A stretch of 64,000 bases of DNA. Origin: Branchinecta lynchi. Taxonomy: Eukaryota > Arthropoda > Branchiopoda > Anostraca > Branchinectidae. The notes beneath the pieces are model-generated. The model was not told where the DNA came from. It saw nothing but the letters and a program-made list of their open reading frames with translations, and made no database searches. The position numbers and the translations under genes were made by a program. Positions 55,090-64,000 of this stretch are shown here, piece after piece. The DNA lies in assembly GCA_023053575.1 (NCBI GenBank), contig JAKZAP010000004.1, forward strand, positions 3,701,572 to 3,765,571. Reading direction: 5' to 3'. Numbering within the stretch: the first letter of the stretch is position 1; each line of letters starts with the position of its first letter.

Positions 55090-55540
55090 ATAAAAACACT
55101 AAACAGTAACATGCAGAAATGCCCACAATTTCAGAGATATTTAATCACAAATAAGAATTAAACTAATGGGGTGGTGAACAAGTAAACGGACTACCGGAGG
55201 AGATAATTCTGAGGACAGGTTTTCCATTGTCAGTGATGGGTCCTGAATCGAAAAACGTCGGATCAGATTTCGATTAGCGTGCGACGGGGTAAATATAGCA
55301 AGCAACCGGAGGCATTTGAAATACGTGGAACGTATGCGAATAGGTTTTTTTCCTGACTATACCAAACCTTGGTGAAGGGCCATGACTTGTTATTCGCCCG
55401 GGTAGTAGGCGTTATAGAAACCCGTTTTTCCTGGGCCTGGTACTCCTGGTGGGACGAAAACACTTTTTACATCACCATAGTAAACTAGATTTACGTTGCC
55501 TGAGTAACGTAATTCATTGCCGCAACACAGGTCAGCTTCG
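55090..55540. other. Stretch without supported gene
   Basis: Minus-strand frames here (55,263-55,463 and neighbours) look protein-like in patches but change frame repeatedly. The outer part (55,490-55,540) matches the F4 5' hairpin end (TTACGTTGCCTGAGTAACGT). I do not call a gene. Confidence 0.35.
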
Positions 55541-55542
55541 TA

Positions 55543-56270
55543 AAACAAGAGCTACGAGCTCATATGGCACTTGTTACGAGTAGGTGGTACAAGAAAGTAG
55601 ATGAGAATGTTACAAAATCCCCCCTTCAACCCCCCACAGGACCCCTCCGGCCACTCCCCCCGCGATGATCGGATCATGCAAACGACTATTTTCAAGTTGG
55701 TTTATTCAAGTCCCTGATATGCCAGCCCACTTGCATCTTTCTAGTGCATCAGGAAGTACCGAACTCACGTTTAATCAGAAATCCGGATCCCCCCCAACTC
55801 CCACCATAGTGCTCGAATCCAGTCCGGTTATGTCAATGTTGTATCTAGGACTTGTGTTTGCTCTTCCCACCAAGTTTCGTCCTGATCCCTACACTCTAAG
55901 TATTTCCCAAGATTTCCGGTTCCCCTCTCCAACTCCCCCCGAAGTCACCGGACCCGGTCCGGATCTTATACAGATTGTCTCTGACACGAGGTCTTTCCAA
56001 ATACCAAGTTTCATTAAGATCCGATCACCCTTTCAATAGGTATAAATACCTCAAGATTCTGGATTCCCCCTCCCTCCATTCCCCCCACGATGCTCGGATC
56101 GGGAAAGTGACTGTTACCAACTTAATCATTTAGGGTCCCTGATATGCCTGCCAAGTTTCATCGTCCTAGCTTATATGGAAGTGTCCGAACTAGCAAAACC
56201 CGGACCGACAGACGGACAGAAATTGCGATCGCTATATGGAACTTGGATGAAGGCAAGTGCCATAAACATG
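55543..56270 (+). mobile_element. F2 copy, complete ends
   Basis: 5' end AACAAGAGCTACGAGCTCAT and GGCACTTGTTACGAG; F2 cores with CCCC runs; GACAGACGGACAG microsatellite; GCGATCGCTATAT; 3' hairpin ACTTGGATGAAGGCAAGT followed by GCCATAAA. It is the shortest complete-looking F2 copy. Confidence 0.75.
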
Positions 56271-56419
56271 GTACGGTGCAATATTTGTAAAACCTTAAAA
56301 CGGTATACCTCATTGAGGATTTATTATTTCTACAAAAAATACTGACAGATTCCCTGATCAGCTGATCAAGTTAAACATCTTTCAGTGTTAAACACAAATA
56401 GAACAGTGGAAGAATGTCA

Positions 56420-57360
56420 GCCTGATCTTAAAATAGTAATCTAAAGTCCTACGAAAAAGTAGCATGCAGTACGAACTGATGCTACTACATGCTTCTATGT
56501 CAAGGCTACCGTACTATGCATTCTACTGCATGCCAGTATTGAGCCTGACGGGATGCTACAATAGCAAGACCGGATGCTACTGGATACTACTGCTTAAGAT
56601 TGGAGGAGTCTGAGGCACATTGAATGATAGTATTCTACTCGTATCAATACATGCAACTTTTTCGTACAACTATCATACAACTAAGCAGGTCACACATTTT
56701 CCATCGGGGGCAAGCTCCTCGGTAGGCAGGCAGTAAAACATTTTCTAAAGCACTCTCCTATGTTAGGAATGACCAGGATTTCTGGGGAAAGTCACTAAAA
56801 GAAGAATGACCTTTGGCCACATGGCATTTCTCTTATATGACATCATTATATTCCACAGAAAATGGTTTGAATCACAGCCAGGTCCCCAGAACTAGGCATT
56901 CAGTTTTGGAGGAAGATTCTATAGATCCCATATTTGGATTCTTTGTTAATTTGTTTCTCAAATTAACTGAGATCCGTACTTCAGCCAAGAAAGCGTATCG
57001 ATATCCTTTTGCATGTGTTCGTTGAGGGGATCCTGACTTCCCCAGGTCCACAGCTGAATCTGGGCGAGAAGATACTTGCTCCTGTGAATAAAATTAAAAT
57101 AAGTTTTATTTTCTTCTTCCTTCATACTCTACTTTTCATCGTTCCAACCGGGCTACAAATTTTAGCTGATGTCACTAAGCCATCAACCTACCTATACTAC
57201 AGCCTTATGCTAGGATTCGCTCCCGTCGTCTCGAAACCTTTGAGAATCTATCCAGTAGGCCTACTTTAATACTGATAAAGCATTCACTCTCAGTATGTCA
57301 CGAACCCCCCTCGCTGAATTCCTTCATTCCAAAACCTCGTCTCGCAGCCCATTCAGTTGG
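56420..57360. repeat. R7 copy and a stretch without supported gene
   Basis: 56,440-56,720 matches 16,090-16,345 (GCAGTACGAACTGATGCTAC, GGATGCTACTGGATAC, TTTTTCGTACAACTATCAT) and ends with AAGCTCCTCGGTAGG. From 56,720 to 57,360 two open frames exist, but no domain, splice pattern or repeat could be supported. Confidence 0.5.
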
Positions 57361-57737
57361 CTTACCGACAAAACGTCCCCATGGCAAAAATCCCCAGCGA
57401 AACGTCCCCATGACGAAACGTCCCCACGACAAAAGGTCGCCATGGCGAAACGTCCCTAAGTATAGATTTTAAAGCCTTGACCTTCAAGCGCATGGTCGAG
57501 GTAAAATAAATTCATGAGGGTGCATTGCAGGTCGTGGCGACATTCTTATAGGCAGGAAAGATCAGACACTTGAGCAGCTGCTCAATAAATGCATCGTTTC
57601 TAATTAAAATATATAGTCTACTATGCCTTGCACTGGGCTCGTAGATGATCAGACAAAGTCGTTCGACATGAAGAATTGACATTTTTGACCGATAAGCCCT
57701 CGGAAGCAAGGGGAACCCTGCTCAGGCTCAAAGAGAA

Positions 57738-58300
57738 TAAAAACAAGAGCTGAAAACTCATATGGCACTTGCAAGAGTAGGCAAAATGTTGGCGGGAGTT
57801 TTTTGTTTGGGAGTTTTGAACAGAGTCGAATATTATTTTATTATACACTAGTAAGTAAAAAGTACTGTAAAAGGCATTTCCAGAACTCCTCTTCTTCGTT
57901 GGGCGGTTCAATGGTCTTCAATATGGTTTCGACATTTATATCAAGTACGTTTCTTCTTTAAACTGTTGCTGCATAATTCCCCGTTTTAAAGGCGCTAGAA
58001 ATGCATCTGTAAGCAAAACCGTTGATGCAGAAACGATAGCAGGTTCTTAGGGATCATTGATATATACAGTTTGTTCAAAAGTAGAGTCATTGTAGCACAA
58101 ATGATAATGGGTTGAGATGTATCGTTTGATAAAAAATACTTTTCGACCTTGCGGTGAAGATGCGCACTTTAAGGGAGCTAGAACCTTGCAAACCCCTTGA
58201 GCCAAAAATGGTAATGAGCTCATGGGAATCATGAAAAACGCATATTTTGCTTAAAAGTATTTTTCTTAATTTGCGGTCATTATTGGTACTTTAAGGAATG
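57738..58300 (+). mobile_element. F3 copy with the shared 5' end
   Basis: Starts AACAAGAGCTGAAAACTCAT followed by GGCACTTGCAAGAGTAGG. F3 units begin at about 57,975 (AGGCGCTAGAAATGCATC, GTAAGCAAAACCGTTGA) and continue to about 58,300. 57,800-57,970 is unassigned. Confidence 0.6.
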
Positions 58301-58339
58301 GTAAGATTTGGAAAGTGGCGAATTCTAAGCCAATCTTGT

Positions 58340-60067
58340 CGAATTTCTAATATTCCAGCCAAGTTTCATCGTCCTAGCACATTTGGAAGTACCTTTACTC
58401 GCGATCACCGGAATTCCGGACTCCCCCCACAGTCGCCTGAGCCAATCCGGTACTGTAAATGATTTATCCGGAGCATCTCCTAGTTATTCGCACAAAGTTC
58501 CATCCCGATCCCCCCCAGTCTAAGCCGGTCACGTATCCCCCCCCCCCCAGTTGTTGTCGGATCCGGTCCGGACATGAAAAAGATCACCAGAGACATGTGC
58601 TCTGTTCAATTACAAAATTTCACTCAAATCCAATCACCCATTCCAAAGTTACACATGACTCAATATTCCGGATTCCCCCTTCCTTTACTCCCCCACGACT
58701 ATCGGATCGAGTTAATTTTTATTTACATGTCAGTTTGATAGGGTCCTTGATACGCCTCCCAAGTTTCGTCGGGAAAATCCCCAGAACCGCCATCACCGCA
58801 ATTCCGGGAAACACCCCTCCACCCAAGTGTCCGGATCCAGTCCAAATGTGTAAACGATTTATCTGGAGCAGATGCTGGTTATTCCGAGCAAGTTTCACTC
58901 CAATCCCTCCATTCTAACCGTTTATCGGGATTTTTCTTTCCCCCCCCCAGCTCTTCCATAGCTGTCGAATCGAGTTCGGACTTCAAATGGAACATCAGAG
59001 ATATGTCGTTTATTCAGGAATTAAGTTTCATTTCAATCCGATCACCCGTTCGACAGTTACACACCACTCAATTTTCCGGATTCCCCCCCTCCACTCCCCC
59101 CCCCCCCCAGATGGTCGGATCGGGAAACTGATTATTTCCAGGTTGGTTTGGTCGGGTCCCTGATACGCCTGCCAAGTTTCATCATCCTAGCACCCCTTAG
59201 TCTATATCAACCCCTACTAAGGTTCAACAACATATTTTGCCAACCCCCAAACGAATTCGAACAAAGAATGACTCAACCACGAGCACAGCTGCAGGCTACT
59301 AGTGTGATGAAAGAACGACTCATCCATGCGCAGAGCTATACAAGTGCGAAGAAAGGGGTAGGGGTTTAACGAAAACTAGAAAAAGCATTTCAAGTTCTCC
59401 AGCCCTTCAGCCCCCACCAGTTATCGGATCCGATCCGAATTTGACAACCTACATCCAAGACATTTGTTCTTCATACCTGTGAAGTTTAATGTACGCCCGA
59501 TTATCCACTATATCAACCCCTACTAAGGTTCAACAATATATTTTGCCAACCCCTTCGACCTTCGATTGATGTAGCTCTCTCCGAACGAATCCTAGCAAAT
59601 CATCCACGAGCAGAGCTGCACTAGCGTGATGAAAGAATGACTCATCCATGCGCAGAGTTATACTAGTGTGAAGAAAGGGGCAGGGATTTGACGAAAACAA
59701 GAAATAGCAGTTCAAGAGATTTCGGGTGTCCCCCTCCCAGTTATCGGATCCGATCCGAATTTGACAATGAACATCCGAGACATTTGTTCTTGATACCTGT
59801 CAAGTTTAATGCACGCCCGATTATCCGTTCCAAAGTTATGAATGTTACTAATTTCCGAAATCCACATGTTGCCACTCCCTCACTGATGTTCGGATCGGGG
59901 AAGTGATTATTTCCAAGTTCATCCGGTTGAGCCCCTGATATGCGTGCCAAGTTTTATCGTCCTAGGTCATGTGGAAGTGCCCAAACTAGCAAAATGCGGA
60001 CAGACCGATAGACAGACAGACATTATGATCGCTATATAGCACTTGAGTAAGCTCAAGTGCCATAAAA
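58340..60067 (+). mobile_element. Long F2 array with 3' hairpin
   Basis: Many F2 core units (CCAAGTTTCATCGTCCTAG, GGAATTCCGG, GGATCCGGTCCGGA, runs of C). Two copies of a 130-bp segment with CAACCCCTACTAAGGTTCAA and GAACGACTCATCCATGCGCA (59,205-59,370 and 59,515-59,690) are inserted or duplicated in it. A CAGACAGACAGA tract precedes the perfect 3' hairpin GCACTTGAG TAAG CTCAAGTGC at 60,039-60,060. Confidence 0.7.
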
Positions 60068-60069
60068 AG

Positions 60070-60534
60070 GTGAATGAAGAAATAAGCCTAGTGCCGTTAT
60101 GGTGTATAAAAATGGCATGGGAAGCGAGGAAACGAGAACGGATGGAACGATTAGTTAGGTCGAGGGAGAGAGTACTCCAGGAAAGACGGGTTTGATCCTT
60201 TAATAAAATCAGATTCAGAAATATCACGAAAATTAAATCAAATAAATGACGAACAAAGGCGAGATCAATGAGTTATGTCACAGCGTAAACTAACACACAA
60301 GTAATCTAGTTAAATGTAGCAGAAAACGAAAAACTTACAAACTACTAAATTTTTGCATTTTCTTCAAGAAATGGTTATGACACTTGGTTTCTTTGCTATC
60401 AGTTCAATGCTGAAGTTGTCAACCCATTGTGTATTTCAAAATTTTTATCTTCCAAGAATATTTTTTGTGAACTGATGACGCAATCAGTAATTACGTGGCT
60501 GTCCCTCGATGAAAAAATAAATAAATCTAGAACC
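60070..60534. other. F4-like fragment, no gene
   Basis: 60,380-60,530 resembles the F4 body (GAACTGATGACGCAATCAGTA, CAGTAATTACGTGG, TCCCTCGATG). The rest shows nothing that I can support. Confidence 0.4.
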
Positions 60535-60898
60535 GGGGGCGTTTCGCCATGGGGAACTTTCGCTAGGGGACGTTTTGACTGGGGATGTTTAGCCACGGGA
60601 ATTTGATCGGGCATGTCTAGCCACGGGAACGTTTTATGATGGGAACGATTCGCCATGGGACCTTTAGTCGTGAGGAGGTTTCGCCGGGGATGTTTCGATC
60701 GTGGACGTTTCGCTGACAAACCCGTTCAATTCTTCCCAGTTCCCGCTCGAAGCACCAAACGTAGAGCACTGCATGCATACAAAAAGGTTTTCGCGAGATT
60801 CCCCTCCCCGCCAAAAACTTCCGGAGAAAAGAACCCACGTTCTTCCTGAATAGAAAAAAAAATCAGTTCCTTATCAAACAAAAACAAAAGAGGGGGAT

Positions 60899-61205
60899 TA
60901 CCAATTACGCCAGTCAACCACAAACCCCTGAGTTTTGGAAACCCTATGCCAAACCCTGGGTATATCTAACGTTTGGCATAGCCTATGCCTAACGCTGGAT
61001 ACCCAATGCCAAACTCTATACTGTTCCACTATTCTGATTGGTTGATTTCTCAGCTTCATTCAAATCACAACAGTTCATTGCGTTGAAGTATCAAGCATTT
61101 GGCATGGTCTATCCAGCGTTAGGCATAGGGTATACCGAAAGCTGGGTATACCTATCGTTTGGTATCGGCTTTCCCAAAATCAGAGGTTTGTGTGGTAGAC
61201 TGAAT
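60899..61205. mobile_element. MITE of palindromic TTTGGCATAG phrases
   Basis: The ends CCAATTACGCCAGTCAACC and the inverse GACTGAATTACGCCGG enclose about 300 bp. Inside, TTTGGCATAG, CCTAACGCTGG and TATACCCAGC phrases recur in both orientations. A plus-strand open frame across it (61,038-61,286) is a by-product. Confidence 0.7.
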
Positions 61206-61332
61206 TACGCCGGTCTGTTTATTAGCAGCTTAGAGGGATGTGTTCTTGGTCTCACTCTCGCTGTTGGTTCGGTGTTTGATGGGTGATTCTGTGTTGAGAT
61301 GGAGTGTTTCCTTGTGCTGGTGGTTGGCTTAA

Positions 61333-61886
61333 AGCTTTGTCCTAATTGGTGTAATAAGGCGTATTACCGCGTATAAGACTTATTACAGATTCCTCTTTTC
61401 CTCGGAGCGCGCTGTAATAAGGTGAATGAGGAGAATAGACTAGCGTTCTATTCTGGCTTATGCAGGGCCAATCAGATCGCTTGGTTGGTTCACCAGCGGG
61501 CCGAGGAGAGGCGCAGCGTCGTCAGGGTTGCCAAGGAAAGCACAACAGTTCTACTTTGTTCGAAGCTAAAGAAACAACTTTTCTTAACAAAAACACGTTT
61601 TTGTTCTATTACGACGGCTTTTCGTCAGTTCGAGGACCAATGCTGTCCATCCGTTATTTTAATAGCTTTTTTACAGTATAATTTGCGTTATATTGTACTC
61701 GTGTACTTCAAGTAGTACCAAGAACCTTTTCGGATATTTTTAGAGCTCGAAAAATTGTATTACCTTGGCAACACCGGAAGCAGCATTGATAAGAACCTCT
61801 TGGGTTGTATTTGAAAAGGCATGTGTGTTATGACGTAGACATCGCGTATTGCGCTATTCACCTTATTACACCAATTAGGACAATGC
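61333..61886. mobile_element. 554-bp element with TTAA flanks
   Basis: Ends AGCTTTGTCCTAATTGGTGT and the inverse ACCAATTAGGACAATGC; both flanked by TTAA (61,329-61,332 and 61,887-61,890). TIR similarity continues through GTAATAAGG. No transposase is visible; the internal open frames are short. piggyBac-like by duplication only. Confidence 0.75.
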
Positions 61887-62016
61887 TTAAGGTGGACTAG
61901 CGCGCTGAAAGCTTCGGTCGCATAGGTTTTGGTCACGGCCAGGGTTTGCTGGAGTCACGTTCGAACTCTTAGAAGTTGAATTTTGCTGCTGCGAAGGGTT
62001 TCGGTCTCAGAGTCAA

Positions 62017-63026
62017 CAAGACCAAAGGTGTCGATGGGATCCCAAAAATCTAAAATTTGATTCGAGCAATCGGGTCTTGTCTTCGCCAGATCCAATCTTC
62101 ACCAGGGAGAACCAAGTGCAGATATGACCGAGACTTCCTGCTTTACTTCTGCCAAGTTCCCGATTTCGCCTTAATTCCGAACCAACTACTAGTCCAGCAA
62201 AAAAAGAAAATTCAGAAACAAATCCAGCGTATCTCCTTATCCCTATAAAGAACATCTAATCAACTTTGAATAAAAGTTAAATCCGCTTACAACCAGATTC
62301 CGGACTAATTATATGTCCGGGTAAAAAATAATTGTCATATACAGACTCAGCCTCGCTTCTTACCCCTTAATCTGTCATCTAATCGAACTTTTGCTTTTAA
62401 CAAATTTTCCGGTTTTGGCCGGGTTCCAGGCGAACTAGTTGTTCTGCGAGAAAATAGTTTTCACCATCGTGTTCAGCGTGTTTTTACCCCTAAATCGAAC
62501 ATTTAATCAACTTCAAATGAAACTTTTACTTTGAACCAACTTTCCGGTTTTTGCCGGATTCCGGACGAACTACTTGTTCGGCAAAAAGATGATTTTCACC
62601 TTCGTGTTCAGCATGTCTTCTTACCCCTAAATCGACAATTTAATCAACTTCAAATGAAACTTTTACTTTTAACAAACTTTCCGTTTTTCGCCAGATTCCG
62701 GACGAACTACTTGTCCGGCGAGAAAACGGTTTTCACTTTCGTGCTCAGCATGCCTTCTTACCCCATAATCGACTATCACATTAGCTGTTTAAAAATATTT
62801 TGTGTGTCTCTTAATTTGAACCCCCTCCCCCACCCCTAAATGTAGAGCTAAAGGGTCCATCTACGAACTCGACCTTACTCTTGACCCAAAGAATCGTCAA
62901 AACAAGATTTATCAAAATATCTCATTCCCTTCGAGAGTTATCTTGCTCACAGACGGACGGACGGACAGACGGAAAACTTTTGCGATGTCATAGGTATTCC
63001 TCCACTTACGTTTTGGGATCCCAAAA
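62017..63026 (-). mobile_element. F1 copy, minus orientation
   Basis: Reads inversely from GGGATCCCAAAACGTAAGTG at about 63,026 to AACAAGACCAAAGG at 62,017. There are about six core units, with deletions at the right-end side, and a CGGACGGACGGACAGACGG tract at about 62,952-62,972. Confidence 0.8.
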
Positions 63027-63029
63027 AGG

Positions 63030-63850
63030 GTAAGTTGGATCTGGTGGCTTGTTCGTATTCAAGGAAGTCTCACCCAAAGAAGCTGGTAGAGCCACTTCAT
63101 TGTCACTTGTTGAGGTTTGGCTGACGTTCACCATGTTTCAGCTTTGGGCTGATGCGGTTCGGCCAAGGCTGGGGTAACATGCGGTTAGGATAGGTCTTGC
63201 AGCAGAATTTGAAACTGTGGTCGGTCCTTATCGTTGGCGTTTATGTCGCCCTTACTCGATCCGTGACTTGAGGATAATGAGGGACTAGGATATTTTTTGG
63301 GGTGTTACGTTCGGGGGGGGGGGAGGGGTCGTCGGAAACCCATCCACACAAAGGGCCAAAGTAAAAACCACCGCACAGATAGCTTCGGCTCACTATATTG
63401 ATGTCGAGGCCTGTTTGCTTTACATGCTCTTCATCTACCTTAAGTACAGTCCAAAGGCCTCGATCAGCAAACCTAATGAATGGCCAGTTTTACCGCTTTA
63501 TTCTCGTCTACGCTTGGATCTATTAGGAAAATAAAAATCTCTATACGAAGTTGGTGCATCTGACCCTACAAGGGCACCGAATATGCTAAAGCTTGTAACC
63601 TGTGTGCGAGTTCCACATTGCAAAAAGACTTTCACGAGAACTTGGTTAAGAATACCCTAGGGCGGCCCGCTGAAGAGCTAGCTGGGTATCCACCCATAAT
63701 CCAAAACAAGCTTCACAACAACTTCAACAACTTTACAACAACTTTCCTAGTCCACTTAATGGCTATCAAGATCACGTACAGATGATCTAACATGTTAGGG
63801 CATTGCGTCGCAATGTCGTTTATGATCACCTCAAAAATTACGCCGATCAA
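63030..63850. other. Stretch without supported gene
   Basis: This should be intron sequence of gene C if the exon at the right edge is real. A G-run is at 63,313-63,322. 63,700-63,745 has AACAACTTCAACAACTTT repeats. I could not support an exon here. Confidence 0.4.
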
Positions 63851-63856
63851 TCTTAC

Positions 63857-64000
63857 CGACAGTGCAGACGAGATTGCCGGTGCAGTTGCCAGCTGTCATC
63901 TCTTCATCGATACTGTTCAAGTCGCTGAAGTACTCCTCTAAATCGTTGAAAGGAAATGTATCATTGTTCTCAACACAAATGCAGTTAACATTTCCACCCT
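63857..64000 (-). CDS. Gene C: transmembrane-family exon, cut by the window edge
   Basis: Minus strand, ending at G|GTAAGATTG in phase 1. The visible 48 codons read GGNVNCICVENN, an acidic linker, then EEMTAGNCTGNLVCTVG. The CxC and NCTG-x2-VC motifs and the donor position match gene A exon 3 and the gene B exon. The membrane segment should lie just beyond base 64,000. It is a third paralogue, or a third alternative exon of one very long gene. Confidence 0.6.

Larger units (their letters stand above)
57365..60722. mobile_element. Possible third large foldback with family B phrase arms
   Basis: CGAAACGTCCCCATGRC phrases lie at 57,365-57,460, and their inverse, GGGACGTTTCGCCATGGG, at 60,535-60,722. 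The arms are inverted and 3 kb apart, enclosing an F3 copy, an F2 copy and unassigned sequence. No target duplication could be defined, so independent arrays are an alternative. Confidence 0.4.

Noticed and set aside
55263..55463. Possible collagen-like or olfactomedin-like exon on the minus strand (PPGVPGPGKTGF patch)
   Set aside because: The protein-like patches need two or three frame changes, there are no splice sites that join them, and the adjacent sequence is an F4 terminal hairpin repeat.
61422..61715. 97-codon open frame inside the TTAA-flanked 554-bp element, considered as transposase remnant
   Set aside because: No catalytic motif or similarity to piggyBac-type transposase could be seen, and an alternative frame is open over the same DNA.

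Overview
The window looks like a gene-poor, repeat-rich piece of an invertebrate animal genome. The evidence is eukaryotic: GT-AG introns with matched phases, several non-LTR retrotransposon remnants, tRNA-like repeats, many small inverted-repeat transposons and a decayed Polinton/Maverick-type element. The species cannot be named from the sequence. Tandem-core elements with a nearby ACGG/ACAG-type microsatellite recall mollusc 'pearl' and arthropod DINE-1/Helentron elements, but they do not settle the phylum.

Host genes. The best host signal is a minus-strand family of probable type II single-pass membrane proteins. Gene A lies at 5.6-7.3 kb and has a 22-nt first coding exon, a cytoplasmic-side exon and a transmembrane exon. 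Gene B has a 19-nt first coding exon at 52.61-52.63 kb and a homologous transmembrane exon at 30.28-30.53 kb. A third transmembrane exon (gene C) starts at 63.857 kb and runs off the right edge. Every exon junction that can be tested is phase 1. An intronless or terminal-exon RING-finger coding segment sits at 33.86-34.31 kb (minus).

Mobile DNA by region. 0-19 kb: LINE 3' fragments, tRNA-like repeats, several hairpin MITEs (one hAT-type with a perfect 8-bp target duplication, one with TTAA ends), and a tandem G-rich array at 13.9-15.3 kb. 19-24.6 kb: a 5'-truncated minus-strand LINE split by a short inverted-terminus element, then decayed tandem-core elements. 24.8-31.8 kb: tandem-core elements and the gene B transmembrane exon. 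31.8-38.3 kb: a 6.5-kb foldback element whose arms are built of about 16-bp phrases; it sits inside another element, is flanked by a near-perfect 9-bp duplication, and contains the RING segment. 39.2-47.1 kb: an AT-rich plus-strand Polinton-like block (adenain-type protease, DDE integrase, probable capsid genes, no DNA polymerase B seen), broken by frameshifts and stops, with a second 1.3-kb foldback inserted with a perfect 9-bp duplication. 47-64 kb: more inverted-repeat elements, three more copies of the 136-bp-core family, and the gene C exon.

A theme recurs. At least seven repeats unrelated in sequence are built the same way, from degenerate 15-20 bp phrases often arranged as inverted arms. 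Two of them have 9-bp target duplications, as known for Drosophila FB (foldback) elements. Coordinates of decayed repeats are approximate; no database search was possible.
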